Source: Pegoplata infirma | Lineage: Eukaryota > Arthropoda > Insecta > Diptera > Anthomyiidae | Assembly (NCBI GenBank): GCA_963921195.1 | Contig: CAWUER010000514.1 | Coordinates: 496,001-560,000, forward strand | DNA length: 64,000 bases | Direction of reading: 5' to 3' | Shown here: positions 35,380 through 47,682 of the stretch, in pieces | Position numbering within the stretch: the stretch's first letter is position 1 | Layout: each line of letters begins with the position of its first letter | Notes under the pieces: generated by a model | The model's input: only the letters and a program-made list of their open reading frames with translations | Told to the model about the DNA's origin: nothing | The model's database searches: none | Program-made: the position numbers and the translations under genes

Positions 35380-36456
35380 ATTACAAGTAACCCGAAAATA
35401 TTTTTGATATGAATGCATAAATATCTGTTAATACTAGTCTGATAGTCTTAAATTTTTTCTGTCATGATAAAGCTAATATACTTATGCATTCTAGTTTTTA
35501 TAGAGTCAAAATCGCATCATTATTTACCGAGTTATAGCAATTTAAAAATGAGGGTCTCCAAAAAACCTTAAATAATGGGTTTCTCATAAAAATGAAAAAA
35601 AACTTTGCATAAATGCATATATCTCTGTAAGTACCAGCCCGATTGTCTCACATTTGGTTAAAGAGGAAAGATAAAGTCTCAATTTTTTATTTTTTTGTTA
35701 TTTTAACAAAATCGGAGCAATAGTTGCAGAGATACAGCCGTTGAAAGTAAAAGGTCTCCAGACTACGAAAAATTACAAGTTTATCATTTTTGAAAAAATA
35801 AATTTTTTTAAGAATTTAAAATCGAGCAATCTCTTTTATTCTAATTAAACTTTATTGAAAAAGATTTAAATTCGTGCAAAGGCATTTGAAATCGATATAA
35901 TGGTAACCTTGATATAGCCATTTCAAAATATTACAAGTAACCCGAAAATATTTTTGATATAAATGCATAAATATCTGTTAATACTAGTCTGATAGTCTTA
36001 AATTTTTTCTGTCATGATAAAGCTAATATACTTATGCATTCTAGTTTTTATAGAGTCAAAATCGGATCATTATTTACCGAGTTATAGCAATTTAAAAATG
36101 AGGGTCTCCAAAAAACCTTAAATAATGGGTTTCTCATAAAAATGAAAAAAAAAAAACTTTGCATAAATGCATATATCTCTGTAAGTACCAGCCCGATTGT
36201 CTCACATTTGGTTCCAGAGGAAGATAAAGTCTCAATCTTTTATTTTTTTGTTATTTTGACAAAATCGGAGCAATAGTTGCAGAGATACAGCCGTTGAAAG
36301 TAAAAGGTCTCCAGACTACGAAAAATTACAAGTTTATCATTTTTGAAAAAATAAATTTTTATAAAAATTTAAAATCGAGCAATCTCTTTTATTCTATTTA
36401 AACTTTATTGAAAAAGATTTAAATTCGTGCAAAGGCATTTGTAATCGAAATAATGG
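35380..36456 (+). repeat. Satellite array segment 3, about 2 monomers
   Basis: Forward-orientation satellite resuming at the right copy of ATTACAAG. Local variants are GGTTAAAGAGG for GGTTCCAGAGG near 35657 and TTTCAAAATATTAC near 35922. It ends at the 8-bp target site AATAATGG of the next insertion. Confidence 0.95.
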
Positions 36457-36759
36457 CAGTGGCGGGTACAGCTTTTGGGTTTGGGGGGGGAAAATTTTTT
36501 TTATTTCGAAAAAATCATAAATTCTCCTTTGTTGACGAGCAAAAAAGGGATACGTTTTTTTTACAAAGAAAAGTGATGGGAAAGCTATAAAATCATCAAA
36601 TTTATTAGTTTTTGCCGAATAAGGTTTGTTTTTCATGATCATATTTCGTTTAGATCATTTTTTTTTTATTTGTTTTAAAAGAAAATTGTATATTTTTCGT
36701 ATACATAAGAAGAGAATTTTTTAATAGAAGAAATTCTCCCTACATAGAAAACATCAGAT

Positions 36760-38030
36760 GTTGAGACATTTTTCGTGAAAAAAATATTTTTTAAAGGAAA
36801 AATGTCTCAGAATATAAGACTAATTGTCTCAGAATCTGAGACTATTTTCGTATAGAAAAATTTTCGGATTTTTAAAAGAAATTTAACACAAAATTGCATA
36901 TTTTTCCTATACATAAGAAGAGTCTAAATCTGGGAATTTAATCGAAGAAATTCTTCCTACATAGAAAATATCAGATTTTGAGACATTTTTCGTGAAAAAT
37001 TTTTTTTTATAGGGAACATTTCTTAGAATATAAGACTTCTTCTTAACGAAGAATGTCTCAGAATCTGAGACTTTTTTCGTATAGAAAAATTTTCAGGTTC
37101 TAAGAATTTTCTTCCACAGAAAAAGTCTCAGATTCTGAGACATTTTACTATAGAAAAAGTCTCATATTTTAAAGTATTACTGAGACATTTTTCCTATAGA
37201 GAGGTCTCTGATTATTAGATTTGTTTCGTACTGAAAAAAATTTAGATTCTGAGACCTTTTTTCTATAAAAAAAGTCTTAGATTCTTCGACCTTTTTCCAA
37301 TAGAAAAAGTCTCAAATTCTAACCGTTTTCCTAAAGAAAAAGTTTCAAATTCTGAAATCTTATTCCTAAAGAATAAGGCTCAGATTCTCACACATTTTTC
37401 CTAAAGAAAAAGTCTCAGATTCTGAGAGCTTTTTCTTATATAGAAAAAGTTTAAAATTCTGGCACTTTTTCTCTAAAGAAGAAGTGACAGATTCTGAGAC
37501 CTTTTTCTGATTCTAAAATCTTTTCCGATTCTAAGACACTTTTCCTATAGAAAAAGTCCTAGATTCGGAAATGTTTTCCTATACAAAATGTCTCAGACTT
37601 TAAGACCTTTTTCCTATAGAAAGGTCATAGATTCTGAGACCTGTTTCCTATAGAAAAGTCTGAGATTCTGAGACATTTTTCTGAGATTCTGAAACCTTAT
37701 TCCTATAAAAAAAGTCTTAGATTCTAAGACCTTTTTCCCGTTGAAAAAGTCTCAGATTCTGCTACCTTCTACCAATTCAGTTAGTTTCAACTTCTGAGAC
37801 TGTTTTTCGACAATAAAAAGTCTCAGACTTTGAGCCCTTTTTCTTCTTAAAAAAGACTCAGATTCTGAGACCTTTTTCCTTAAAATAAATATCAAATTCA
37901 GAAATTCTGAGACTTTTTTCCCATAGAAAAATTCTTCTGCAACCTTTTTCCTATAAATAAGTTTTGAGACCTTTTTCACATAAAAAATGTATCAGATTCT
38001 GAGAATTTTTTCTTTAGAAAAAGTTTATTC
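36760..38030. repeat. Degenerate minisatellite of dyad-symmetric units
   Basis: About 1.27 kb built from alternating words GTCTCAGATTCTGAGAC and CTTTTTCCTATAGAAAAAG, with an overall period near 36-45 bp. Each word is close to its own reverse complement, so both strands read nearly alike and every unit can form a hairpin. Copies are individually mutated, with substitutions and small indels in most units, so the array is old compared with the surrounding satellite. Confidence 0.85.
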
Positions 38031-38359
38031 TTTAGAAAAAAAATTTTAAAGTAGTTTTACAAATGTAAGTTCGACTATCAACATTTTTAAGATTTTAAGA
38101 TATTTTTTTTAATTCTATGTAGAAGACAAACACTTTGTATATAAACCAAATTAAGATCCTGTAACATTTTTCTAAACAAAAAAACATATTCTAAGTAATT
38201 TGTTTATGCCAAAATTCATAATAAGATGGACAGATATTTTTCACAGAAAATTTTAAGATTGATTCACTTTTTCCTTAAAAAATTTAAAAATTTTCCCTTT
38301 TAAAATTTTCAGATTTTTTTCTATGAAAAATTTTTGGACTTCGAAATTTTTTTTAGAAA

Positions 38360-38465
38360 ATTTCCTTCTTTCTTTTTTCTTTTTTCTTCTTTTTCTTTCC
38401 TTTCCTTTCTTTTTCTTTCTTTTTTCTTTTTTTTTTTTTCTTTTTTTCCTTTATTTTTTCTTTTC
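38360..38465 (+). repeat. Homopyrimidine tract
   Basis: About 100 bases of almost uninterrupted C/T on the plus strand (TTCCTTTCTTTTTC-type words), hence polypurine on the minus strand. It produces spurious Phe/Leu-rich and Lys/Glu-rich open frames. It is a slippage-prone simple sequence near the right end of the hAT-type element. Confidence 0.85.
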
Positions 38466-38523
38466 GAAATTTGGTCTGGGGGGGGAAATTTCCCCTTTTT
38501 CCCCCCCCTTGTACCCGCGCATG

Positions 38524-40329
38524 AATAATGGTAACCTTGATATAGCCATTTCAAGTTATTACAAGTAACCCGAAAATATTTTTGATATGAATGCATAAAT
38601 ATCTGTTAATACTAGTCCGATAGTCTTAATTTTTTTCTGTCATGATAAAGCTAATATACTTATGCCTTCTAGTTTTTATAGAGTCAAAATCGGATCATTA
38701 TTTACCGAGTTATAGCAATTTAAAAATTAGGGTCTCCAAAAAACCTTAAATAATGGGTTTCTCATAAAAATGAAAAAAAAACTTGCATAAATGCATATAT
38801 CTCTGTAAGTACCAGCCCGATTGTCTCACATTTGGTTCCAGAGGAAAGATAAAGTCTCAATCTTTTATTTTTTTGTTATTTTGACAAAATCGGAGCAATA
38901 GTTGCAGAGATACAGCCGTTGAAAGTAAAAGGTCTCCAGACTACGAAAAATTACAAGTTTATCATTTTTAAAAAAATAATTTTTTTTTTAAATTTAAAAT
39001 CGAGCAATCTCTTTTATTCTATTTAAACTTTATTAAAAAAGATTTAAACTCGTTCAAAGGCATTAGAAAACGATAGAATGGTAACCTTGATATAGCCATT
39101 TCAAGTTATTACAAGTAACCCGAAAATATTTTTGATATGAATGCATAAATATCTGTTAATACCAGTCTGATAGTCTTAAATTTTTTCTGTCATGATAAAG
39201 CTAATATACTTATGCATTCTAGTTTTTATAGAGTCAAAATCGCATCATTATTTACCGAGTTATAGCAATTTAAAAATGAGGGTCTCCAAAAAACCTTAAA
39301 TAATGGGTTTCTCATAAAAATAAAAAAAAACTTTGCATAAATGCATATATCTCTGTAAGTACCAGCCCGATTGTCTCACATTTGGTTAAAGAGGAAAGAT
39401 AAAGTCTCAATCTTTTATTTTTTTGTTATTTTGACAAAATCGGAGCAATAGTTGCAGAGATACAGCCGTTGAAAGTAAAAGGTCTCCAGACTACGAAAAA
39501 TTACAAATTTATCATTTTTGAAAAAATAAATTTTTTTAAGAATTTAAAATCGAGCAATCTCTTTTATTCTAATTAAACTTTATTGAAAAAGATTTAAATT
39601 CGTGCAAAGGCATTTGAAATCGATATAATGGTAACCTTGATATAGCCATTTCAAGTTATTACAAGTAACCCGAAAATATTTTTGATATGAATGCATAAAT
39701 ATCTGTTAATACTAGTCTGATAGTCTTAAATTTTTTCTGTCATGATAAAGCTAATATACTTATGCATTCTAGTTTTTATAGAGTCAAAATCGGATCATTA
39801 TTTACCGAGTTATAGCAATTTAAAAATGAGGGTCTCCAAAAAACCTTAAATAATGGGTTTCTCATAAAAATGAAAAAAAAACTTTGCATAAATGCATATA
39901 TCTCTGTAAGTACCAGCCCGATTGTCTCACATTTGGTTCCAGAGGAAGATAAAGTCTCAATCTTTTATTTTTTTGTTATTTTGACAAAATCGGAGCAATA
40001 GTTGCAGAGATACAGCCGTTGAAAGTAAAAGGTCTCCAGACTACGAAAAATTACAAGTTTATCATTTTTGAAAAAATAAATTTTTTTAAAAATTTAAAAT
40101 CGAGCAATCTCTTTTATTCTATTTAAACTTTATTGAAAAAGATTTAAATTCGTGCAAAGGCATTTGAAATCGAAATAATGGTAACCTTGATATAGCCATT
40201 TCAAGTTATTACAAGTAACCCGAAAATATTTTTGATATGAATGCATAAATATCTGTTAATACTAGTCCGATAGTCTTAATTTTTTTCTGTCATGATAAAG
40301 CTAATATACTTATGCCTTCTAGTTTTTAT
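38524..40329 (+). repeat. Satellite array segment 4, about 3.3 monomers
   Basis: Forward-orientation satellite from the right AATAATGG copy to the SINE target site CTAGTTTTTAT. One monomer again has GGTTAAAGAGG (39386), as in segment 3, so those two monomers share ancestry. A one-base loss, GTAAACTTGC-type shortening of the CTTTGCAT word, occurs near 38784. Confidence 0.94.
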
Positions 40330-40744
40330 TTTTTTTTTTTTTTTTAAAAAGAAACAACACTCAGGCAATGCTGCCTATCAATTACTAATGTAACCGTGAT
40401 GTTTCTTTCGGAAAGGGGATAGAAGAGAGATGAAAGATTTGAAAGATAGAAGGGCAACACTGTAATTGCGCGTGTTGATAATTTTGAGTACAGTTGTTGC
40501 ATCGCCATCTGTTATTGATCTGGCGAATTATATTTGAAGCTGTGTTTAATAGCCATTATTTTATTATTTTACTTCGTTGACGTTTTAGTGCTATATATCA
40601 ACGAAGGAGGGTGCTGCGATAGATATTAGTTATAAATAGAAACTAATAGATATCTGAAAAAAATGTTGTTCTGCCTGAGCCGGGAATCGAACCCAGGCTT
40701 GCTGGCTAGTAGTCCAACGCGCTAACCACTAAGCCACAGCACCC
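40330..40744 (-). mobile_element. tRNA-derived SINE, ~414 bp
   Basis: It is inserted in the satellite with a 10-11 bp target duplication (C)TAGTTTTTAT at 40319-40329 and 40744-40754. Read on the minus strand, a tRNA-like head (40744-40672) is followed by a tRNA-unrelated body and an A-rich tail, seen as the T-run at 40330-40345 on the plus strand. The head has a pol III A box (TGGCTTAGTGG, complement of 40726-40736) and a B box (GGTTCGATTCC, complement of 40683-40693). The body includes AGATGGCGATGCAACAAC and CAATTACAGTGTTGCCC. It was mobilised by a LINE in trans. The family name is not recognised. Confidence 0.93.
40672..40744 (-). promoter_or_regulatory. Internal pol III promoter (tRNA-like SINE head)
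   Basis: A 73-base tRNA-like segment with A and B boxes at the usual spacing. The anticodon stem GTTGG/CCAGC would enclose an 8-base loop. The 5-prime GGGTGCT has no matching 3-prime acceptor strand, so this is a SINE promoter and not a functional tRNA gene. Confidence 0.85.
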
Positions 40745-43492
40745 TAGTTTTTATAGAGTCAAAATCGGATCATTATTTACCGAGTTATAGCAATTTAAAA
40801 ATTAGGGTCTCCAAAAAACCTTAAATAATGGGTTTCTCATAAAAATGAAAAAAAAACTTTGAATAAATGCATATATCTCTGTAAGTACCAGCCCGATTGT
40901 CTCACATTTGGTTCCAGAGGAAAGATAAAGTCTCAATCTTTTATTTTTTTGTTATTTTGACAAAATCGGAGCAATAGTTGCAGAGATACAGCCGTTGAAA
41001 GTAAAAGGTCTCCAGACTACGAAAAATTACAAGTTTATCATTTTTGAAAAAATATTTTTTTTTTAAAATTTAAAATCGAGCAATCTCTTTTATTCTATTT
41101 AAACTTTATTGAAAAAGATTTAAATTCGTTCAAAGGCATTAGAAAACGATAGAATGGTAACCTTGATATAGCCATTTCAAGTTATTACAAGTAACCCGAA
41201 AATATTTTTGATATGAATGCATAAATATCTGTTAATACTTGTCTGATAGTCTTAAATTTTTCCTGTCATGATAAAGCTAATATACTTATGCATTCTAGTT
41301 TTTATAGAGTCAAAATCGCATCATTATTTACCGAGTTATAGCAATTTAAAAATGAGGGTCTCCAAAAAACCTTAAATAATAGGTTTCTCATAAAAATGAA
41401 AAAAAAAAACTTTGCATAAATGCATATATCTCTGTAAGTACCAGCCCGATTGTCTCACATTTGGTTCCAGAGGAAGATAAAGTCTCAATCTTTTATTTTT
41501 TTGTTATTTTGACAAAATCGGAGCAATAGTTGCAGAGATACAGCCGTTGAAAGTAAAAGGTCTCCAGACTACGAAAAGTTACAAGTTTATCATTTTTGAA
41601 AAAATAAATTTTTTTAAAAATTTAAAATCGAGCAATCTCTTTTATTCTATTTAAACTTTATTGAAAAAGATTTAAATTCGTGCAAAGGCATTTGAAATCG
41701 ATATAATGGTAACCTTGATATAGCCATTTCAAGTTATTACAAGTAACCCGAAAATATTTTTGATATGAATGCATAAATATCTGTTAATACTAGTCTGATG
41801 GTCTTAAATTTTTTCTGTCATTATAAAGCTAATATACTTATGCATTCTAGTTTTTAAAGAGTCAAATTCGCATCATTATTTACCGAGTTATAGCAATTTA
41901 AAAATGAGGGTCTCCAAAAAACCTTAAATAATGGGTTTCTCATAAAAATGAAAAAAAAAACTTTGCATAAATGCATATATCTCTGTAAGTACCAGCCCGA
42001 TTGTCTCACATTTGGTTCCAGAGGAAAGATAAAGTCTCAATCTTTTATTTTTTTGTTATTTTGACAAAATCGGAGCAATAGTTGCTGAGATACAGCCGTT
42101 GAAAGTAAAAGGTCTCCAGACTACGAAAAATTACAAGTTTATCATTTTTGAAAAAATAATTTTTTTTAAAAATTTAAAATCGAGCAATCTCTTTTATTCT
42201 ATTTAAACTTTATTGAAAAAGATTTAAATTCGTGCAAAGGCATTAGAAAACGATAGAATGGTAACCTTGATATAGCCATTTCAAGTTATTTCAAGTAACC
42301 CGAAAATATTTTTGATATGAATGCATAAATATCTGTTAATACTAGTCTGATAGTCTTAAATTTTTTCTGTCATGATAAAGCTAATATACTTATGCCTTCT
42401 AGTTTTTATAGAGTCAAAATCGGATCATTATTTACCGAGTTATAGCAATTTAAAAATGAGGGTCTCCCAAAAAACCTTAAATAATGGGTTTCTCATAAAA
42501 ATGAAAAAAAAACTTTGCATAAATCCATATATCTCTGTAAGTACCAGCCCGATTGTCTCACATTTGGTTCCAGAGGAAAGATAAAGTCTCAATCTTTTAT
42601 TTTTTTGTTATTTTGACAAAATCGGAGCAATAGTTGCAGAGATTCAGCCGTTGAAAGTAAAAGGTCTCCAGACTACGAAAAATTACAAGTTTATCATTTT
42701 TGAAAAAATAATTTTTTTTTTTAAATTTAAAATCGATCAATCTCTTTTATTCTATTTAAACTTTATTGAAAAAGATTTAAATTCGTGCAAAGGCATTAGA
42801 AAACGATAGAATGGTAACCTTGATATAGCCATTTCAAGTTATTACAAGTAACCCGAAAATATTTTTGATATGAATGCATAAATATCTGTTAATACTAGTC
42901 TGATAGTCTTAAATTTTTTCTGTCATGATAAAGCTAATATACCTATGCATTCTAGTTTTTATAGAGTCAAAATCGCATCATTATTAACCGAGTTATAGCA
43001 ATTTAAAAATGAGGGTCTCCAAAAAACCTTAAATAATGGGTTTCTCATAAAAATGAAAAAAAAAAAAACTTTGCATAAATGCATATATCTCTGTAAGTAC
43101 CAGCCCGATTGTCTCACATTTGCTTCCAGAGGAAAGATAAAGTCTCAATCTTTTATTTTTTTGTTATTTTGACAAAATCGGAGCAATAGTTGCAGAGATA
43201 CAGCCGTTGAAAGTAAAAGGTCTCCAGACTACGAAAAATTACAAGTTTATCATTTTTGAAAAAATAATTTTTTTTAAAAATTTAAAATCGAGCAATCTCT
43301 TTTATTCGAATTAAACTTTATTGAAAAAGATTTAAATTCGTGCAAAGGCATTTGAAATCGATATAATGGTAACCTTGATATAGCCATTTCAAGTATTACA
43401 AGTAACCCGAAAATATTTTTGATATGAATGCATAAATATCTGTTAATACTAGTCCGATAGTCTTAATTTTTTTCTGTCATGATAAAGCTAAT
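40745..43492 (+). repeat. Satellite array segment 5, about 5 monomers
   Basis: Forward-orientation satellite between the SINE and the first foldback element. The part 42418-43459 carries unusual variants (CTCCCAAAAAACC, AAATCCATATATC, GATTCAGCCG, CGATCAATC, ACCTATGC, TTAACCGAG, TTGCTTCCAG, CAAGTATTAC). These recur as a set at 46641-47682. Confidence 0.94.
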
Positions 43493-44587
43493 GGGCCATT
43501 CCAGAAAATTTAGCTCAAATTTTAGTCATTTTTGGAAATGGTGTCTCAGATTAATTTGAACATTGACATATAGATAGCCCTTATAAATATGATATATGTA
43601 CCATATATCGTTTTTTTACATTTGGTGTATTTAATGAATTATGGCGGGTCAAAGATTGACTTTTTAAGCAAAAGTAAGAAAAATATATCACGTTTAAAGA
43701 GCTGTAACTTCTTAACCAATGACCCGATTTTCACAAATTTAGCTGGGGTTCTTCTTTTAGAAAATATTTTTAAAATAACACAGTTTTTTTTACAGAAATG
43801 ATGCAAAAATGCAAAAACATTTTTTCTTTTCGAATATTTAAAAAAACACATCTTCGATTTTTTTAAAAAAAGTTTGGTGATAAACAATACCGTTTTGTAT
43901 AACATATTCAAAATTCAGAGTGGGATCTCCATGGGATCAAAAAATATTCTGTTTTAAGTACGATGTTCTCATATTTTTCCCTTAGAAAATTTAAATTTCT
44001 AATGTTTTGAATGTGTTTCAAAATTTTAATAGTATAAATTTCTTTGAAAATTTAAATTTTTTTATTGAAGAAACATAAAATTTTCATTTTCTAAGGTTAA
44101 ATTTAAAAACTTCGTACTAAAACCAGAATATTTTTTGATCCCATTGGGATCCCACTCTGAATTTTGGATATGTTGTACAAAACAGTATTGTTTATCACCA
44201 AACTTTTTTTTAAAAAAATCGAAGATGTGTTTTTTTAAATATTCGCAAAGAAAAAATGTTTTTGAATTTTTGCAACACTTCTGAAAAAAACCTTATGCTT
44301 GTGAAAATATTTCCTAAAAGAAGAAGAATTAAGCTTTCATATGAGCCATTACTTGTGATAATCGGATTACTAGTTCAAAAGTTAGAGCACGTTAAACATC
44401 ATGTATTTTTCTGACTTTTGCTAAAAAAGTCGAACTTTGACCCGCGATAATTTGAAAACTACAGCAAATTTTTCAAATCCAAAAATGCAACATATCTCAT
44501 ATAAACGTGAATATATATGAGCCAAATTCCCAGTGGCGTCCAAAGGCATGTTTCCGAACAGTGGGGCGAAAATTTTTGGAATTACCC
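43493..44587 (+). mobile_element. Foldback element copy 1 (1095 bp)
   Basis: It is inserted in satellite at GCTAAT/ATACTT with a 4-bp duplication TAAT (43489-43492 and 44588-44591). The ends are GGGCCATTCCAGAAAATTT and the inverse of GGGTAATTCCAAAAATTTT. The entire left half is a diverged inverse of the right half, with landmarks TTGACCCGC, CACATCTTCGATTTTTTT, TTTGGTGATAAACAATAC, GTGGGATC and GATCAAAAAATATTCTG. It is thus one long hairpin with no coding capacity. Open frames of 60-90 codons in it are accidental and recur only because the element recurs. Superfamily unassigned. Confidence 0.85.
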
Positions 44588-47500
44588 TAATATACTTATG
44601 CATTCTAGTTTTTATAGAGTCAAAATCGGATCATTATTTACCGAGTTATAGCAATTTAAAAATGAGGGTCACCAAAAACCTTAAATAATGGGTTTCTCAT
44701 AAAAATGAAAAAAGTTGCAGAGATACAGCCGTTGAAAGTAAAAGGTCTCCAGACTACGAAAAATTACAAGTTTATCATTTTTGAAAAAATAAATTTTTTT
44801 AAAAATTTAAAATCGAGCAATCTCTTTTATTCTATTTAAACTTTATTGAAAAAGATTTAAATTCGTGCAAAGGCATTTGAAATCGAAATAATGGTAACCT
44901 TGATATAGCCATTTCAAGTTATTACAAGTAACCCGAAAATATTTTTGATATGAATGCATAAATATCTGTTAATACTAGTCCGATAGTCTTATTTTTTTTC
45001 TGTCATGATAAAGCTAATATACTTATGCATTCTAGTTTTTATAGAGTCAAAATCGGATCATTATTTACCGAGTTATAGCAATTTAAAAATGAGGGTCTCC
45101 AAAAAACCTTAAATAATGGGTTTCTCATAAAAATGAAAAAAAAAACTTTGCATAAATGCATATATCTCTGTAAGTACCAGCCCGATTGTCTCACATTTGG
45201 TTCCAGAGGAAAGATAAAGTCTCAATCTTTTATTTTTTTGTTATTTTGACAAAATCGGAGCAATAGTTGCAGAGATACAGCCGTTGAAAGTAAAAGGTCT
45301 CCAGACTACGAAAAATTACAAGTTTATCATTTTTGAAAAAAATAAATTTTTTTAAAAATTTAAAATCGAGCAATCTCTTTTATTCTATTTAAACTTTATT
45401 GAAAAAGATTTAAATTCGTGCAAAGGCATTAGAAAACGATAGAATGGTAACCTTGATAAAGCCATTTAAAGTTATTACAAGTAACCCGAAAATATTTTTG
45501 ATATGAATGCATAAATATCTGTTAATACTAGTCCGATAGTCTTAATTTTTTTCTGTCATGATAAAGCTAATATACTTATGCATTCTAGTTTTTACAGAGT
45601 CAAAATCGGATCATTATTTACCTAGTTATAGCAATTTAAAAATGAGGGTCTCCAAAAAACCTTAAATAATGGGTTTCTCATAAAAATGAAAAAAAAACTT
45701 TGCATAAATGCATATATCTCTGTAAGTACCAGCCCGATTGTCTCACATTTGGTTCCAATCTTTTATTTTTTTGTTATTTTGACAAAATCGGAGCAATAGT
45801 TGCAGAGATACAGCCGTTGAAAGTAAAAGGTCTCCAGACTACGAAAAATTACAAGTTTATCATTTTTGAAAAAATATTTTTTTTTAAATTTAAAATCGAG
45901 CAATCTCTTTTATTCTATTTAAACTTTATTGAAAAAGATTTAAATTCGTGCAAAGGCATTTGAAATCGAAATAATGGTAACCTTGATATAGCCATTTCAA
46001 GTTATTACAAGTAACCCGAAAATATTTTTGATATGAATGCATAAATATCTGTTAATACTAGTCCGATAGTCTTAATTTTTTTCTGTCATGATAAAGCTAA
46101 TATACTTATGCATTCTAGTTTTTATAGAGTCAAAATCGGATCATTATTTACCGAGTTATAGCAATTTAAAAATGAGGGTCTCCAAAAAACCTTAAATAAT
46201 GGGTTTCTCATAAAAATGAAAAAAAAAAACTTTGCATAAATGCATATATCTCTGTAAGTACCAGCCCGATTGTCTCACATTTGGTTCCAGAGGAAAGATA
46301 AGGTCTCAATCTTTTATTTTTTTGTTATTTTGACAAAATCGGAGCAATAGTTGCAGAGATACAGCCGTTGAAAGTAAAAGGTCTCCAGACTACGAAAAAT
46401 TACAAGTTTATCATTTTTAAAAAAATAAATTTTTTTAAAAATTTAAAATCGAGCAATCTCTTTTATTCTATTTAAACTTTATTGAAAAAGATTTAAATTC
46501 GTGCAAAGGCATTTGAAATCGATTTAATGGTAACCTTGATATAGCCATTTCAAGTTATTACAAGTAACCCGAAATTATTTTTGATATGAATGCATAAATA
46601 TCTGTTAAAACAAGTCTGATAGTCTTAAATTTTTTCTGTCAATCGGATTATTATTTACCGAGTTATAGCAATTTAAAAATGAGGGTCTCCCAAAAAACCT
46701 TAAATAATGGGTTTCTCATAAAAATGAAAAAAAAACTTTGCATAAATCCATATATCTCTGTAAGTACCAGCCCGATTGTCTCACATTTGGTTCCAGAGGA
46801 AAGATAAAGTCTCAATCTTTTATTTTTTTGTTATTTTGACAAAATCGGAGCAATAGTTGCAGAGATTCAGCCGTTGAAAGTAAAAGGTCTCCAGACTACG
46901 AAAAATTACAAGTTTATCATTTTTGAAAAAATAATTTTTTTTTTTAAATTTAAAATCGATCAATCTCTTTTATTCTATTTAAACTTTATTGAAAAAGATT
47001 TAAATTCGTGCAAAGGCATTAGAAAACGATAGAATGGTAACCTTGATATAGCCATTTCAAGTTATTACAAGTAACCCGAAAATATTTTTGATATGAATGC
47101 ATAAATATCTGTTAATACTAGTCTGATAGTCTTAAATTTTTTCTGTCATGATAAAGCTAATATACCTATGCATTCTAGTTTTTATAGAGTCAAAATCGCA
47201 TCATTATTAACCGAGTTATAGCAATTTAAAAATGAGGGTCTCCAAAAAACCTTAAATAATGGGTTTCTCATAAAAATGAAAAAAAAAAAAACTTTGCATA
47301 AATGCATATATCTCTGTAAGTACCAGCCCGATTGTCTCACATTTGCTTCCAGAGGAAAGATAAAGTCTCAATCTTTTATTTTTTTGTTATTTTGACAAAA
47401 TCGGAGCAATAGTTGCAGAGATACAGCCGTTGAAAGTAAAAGGTCTCCAGACTACGAAAAATTACAAGTTTATCATTTTTGAAAAAATAATTTTTTTTAA

Positions 47501-47682
47501 AAATTTAAAATCGAGCAATCTCTTTTATTCGAATTAAACTTTATTGAAAAAGATTTAAATTCGTGCAAAGGCATTTGAAATCGATATAATGGTAACCTTG
47601 ATATAGCCATTTCAAGTATTACAAGTAACCCGAAAATATTTTTGATATGAATGCATAAATATCTGTTAATACTAGTCCGATA
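44588..47682 (+). repeat. Satellite array segment 6a, forward orientation
   Basis: Forward satellite to the right of foldback copy 1. Deleted monomers include a ~130-bp loss where AATGAAAAAA joins GTTGCAGAG (44709) and a small loss giving GGTTCCAATC (45755). Both deletions recur in the inverted arm and in the third copy (53567 and 54609), so they predate the rearrangement. Confidence 0.93.

Larger units (their letters stand above)
36457..38523. mobile_element. hAT-type element (2067 bp) carrying a palindromic minisatellite
   Basis: The 8-mer AATAATGG flanks the insert (36449-36456 and 38524-38531). The termini CAGTGGCGGGTACA and, inverted, CATGCGCGGGTACA form imperfect TIRs. No transposase is present. 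The interior is dominated by a minisatellite of short dyad-symmetric units (36760-38030). Further right comes a pyrimidine tract (38360-38465), then G-run and C-run blocks next to the end. Open frames here follow low-complexity sequence and are not genes. Confidence 0.87.
42418..47682 (+). repeat. Tandem duplication with 4223-bp period (satellite + foldback element)
   Basis: Positions 42418-43459 and 46641-47682 match over 1042 bp at a constant offset of 4223, sharing at least eight rare variants and differing at GGATCA/GGATTA. Between them lie the foldback element 43493-44587 and satellite 44588-46640. The second copy stops at 47682, 33 bp short of where its own foldback element would begin, and the sequence there switches to the opposite strand. 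The junction at 46640 joins TTTTTCTGTC directly to AATCGG, losing 46-47 bp that are present in the related copy near 55490-55540. Confidence 0.85.

Noticed and set aside
36760..38030. CRISPR-like array
   Set aside because: Units are continuous dyads without unique spacers, individually degenerate, in a eukaryotic transposon context.
38321..38596. Lys/Glu-rich and Phe/Ser-rich open frames
   Set aside because: Direct product of the homopyrimidine/homopurine tract; not proteins.
40672..40744. Possible functional tRNA gene
   Set aside because: No acceptor-stem partner for GGGTGCT, an 8-base anticodon loop, and attached body plus A-tail with target duplication: it is a SINE head.
43639..43911. 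60-90 codon frames repeated at three loci in the foldback element
   Set aside because: They recur because the element was copied as part of the palindrome; being in a hairpin element with frames on both strands, they are accidental.
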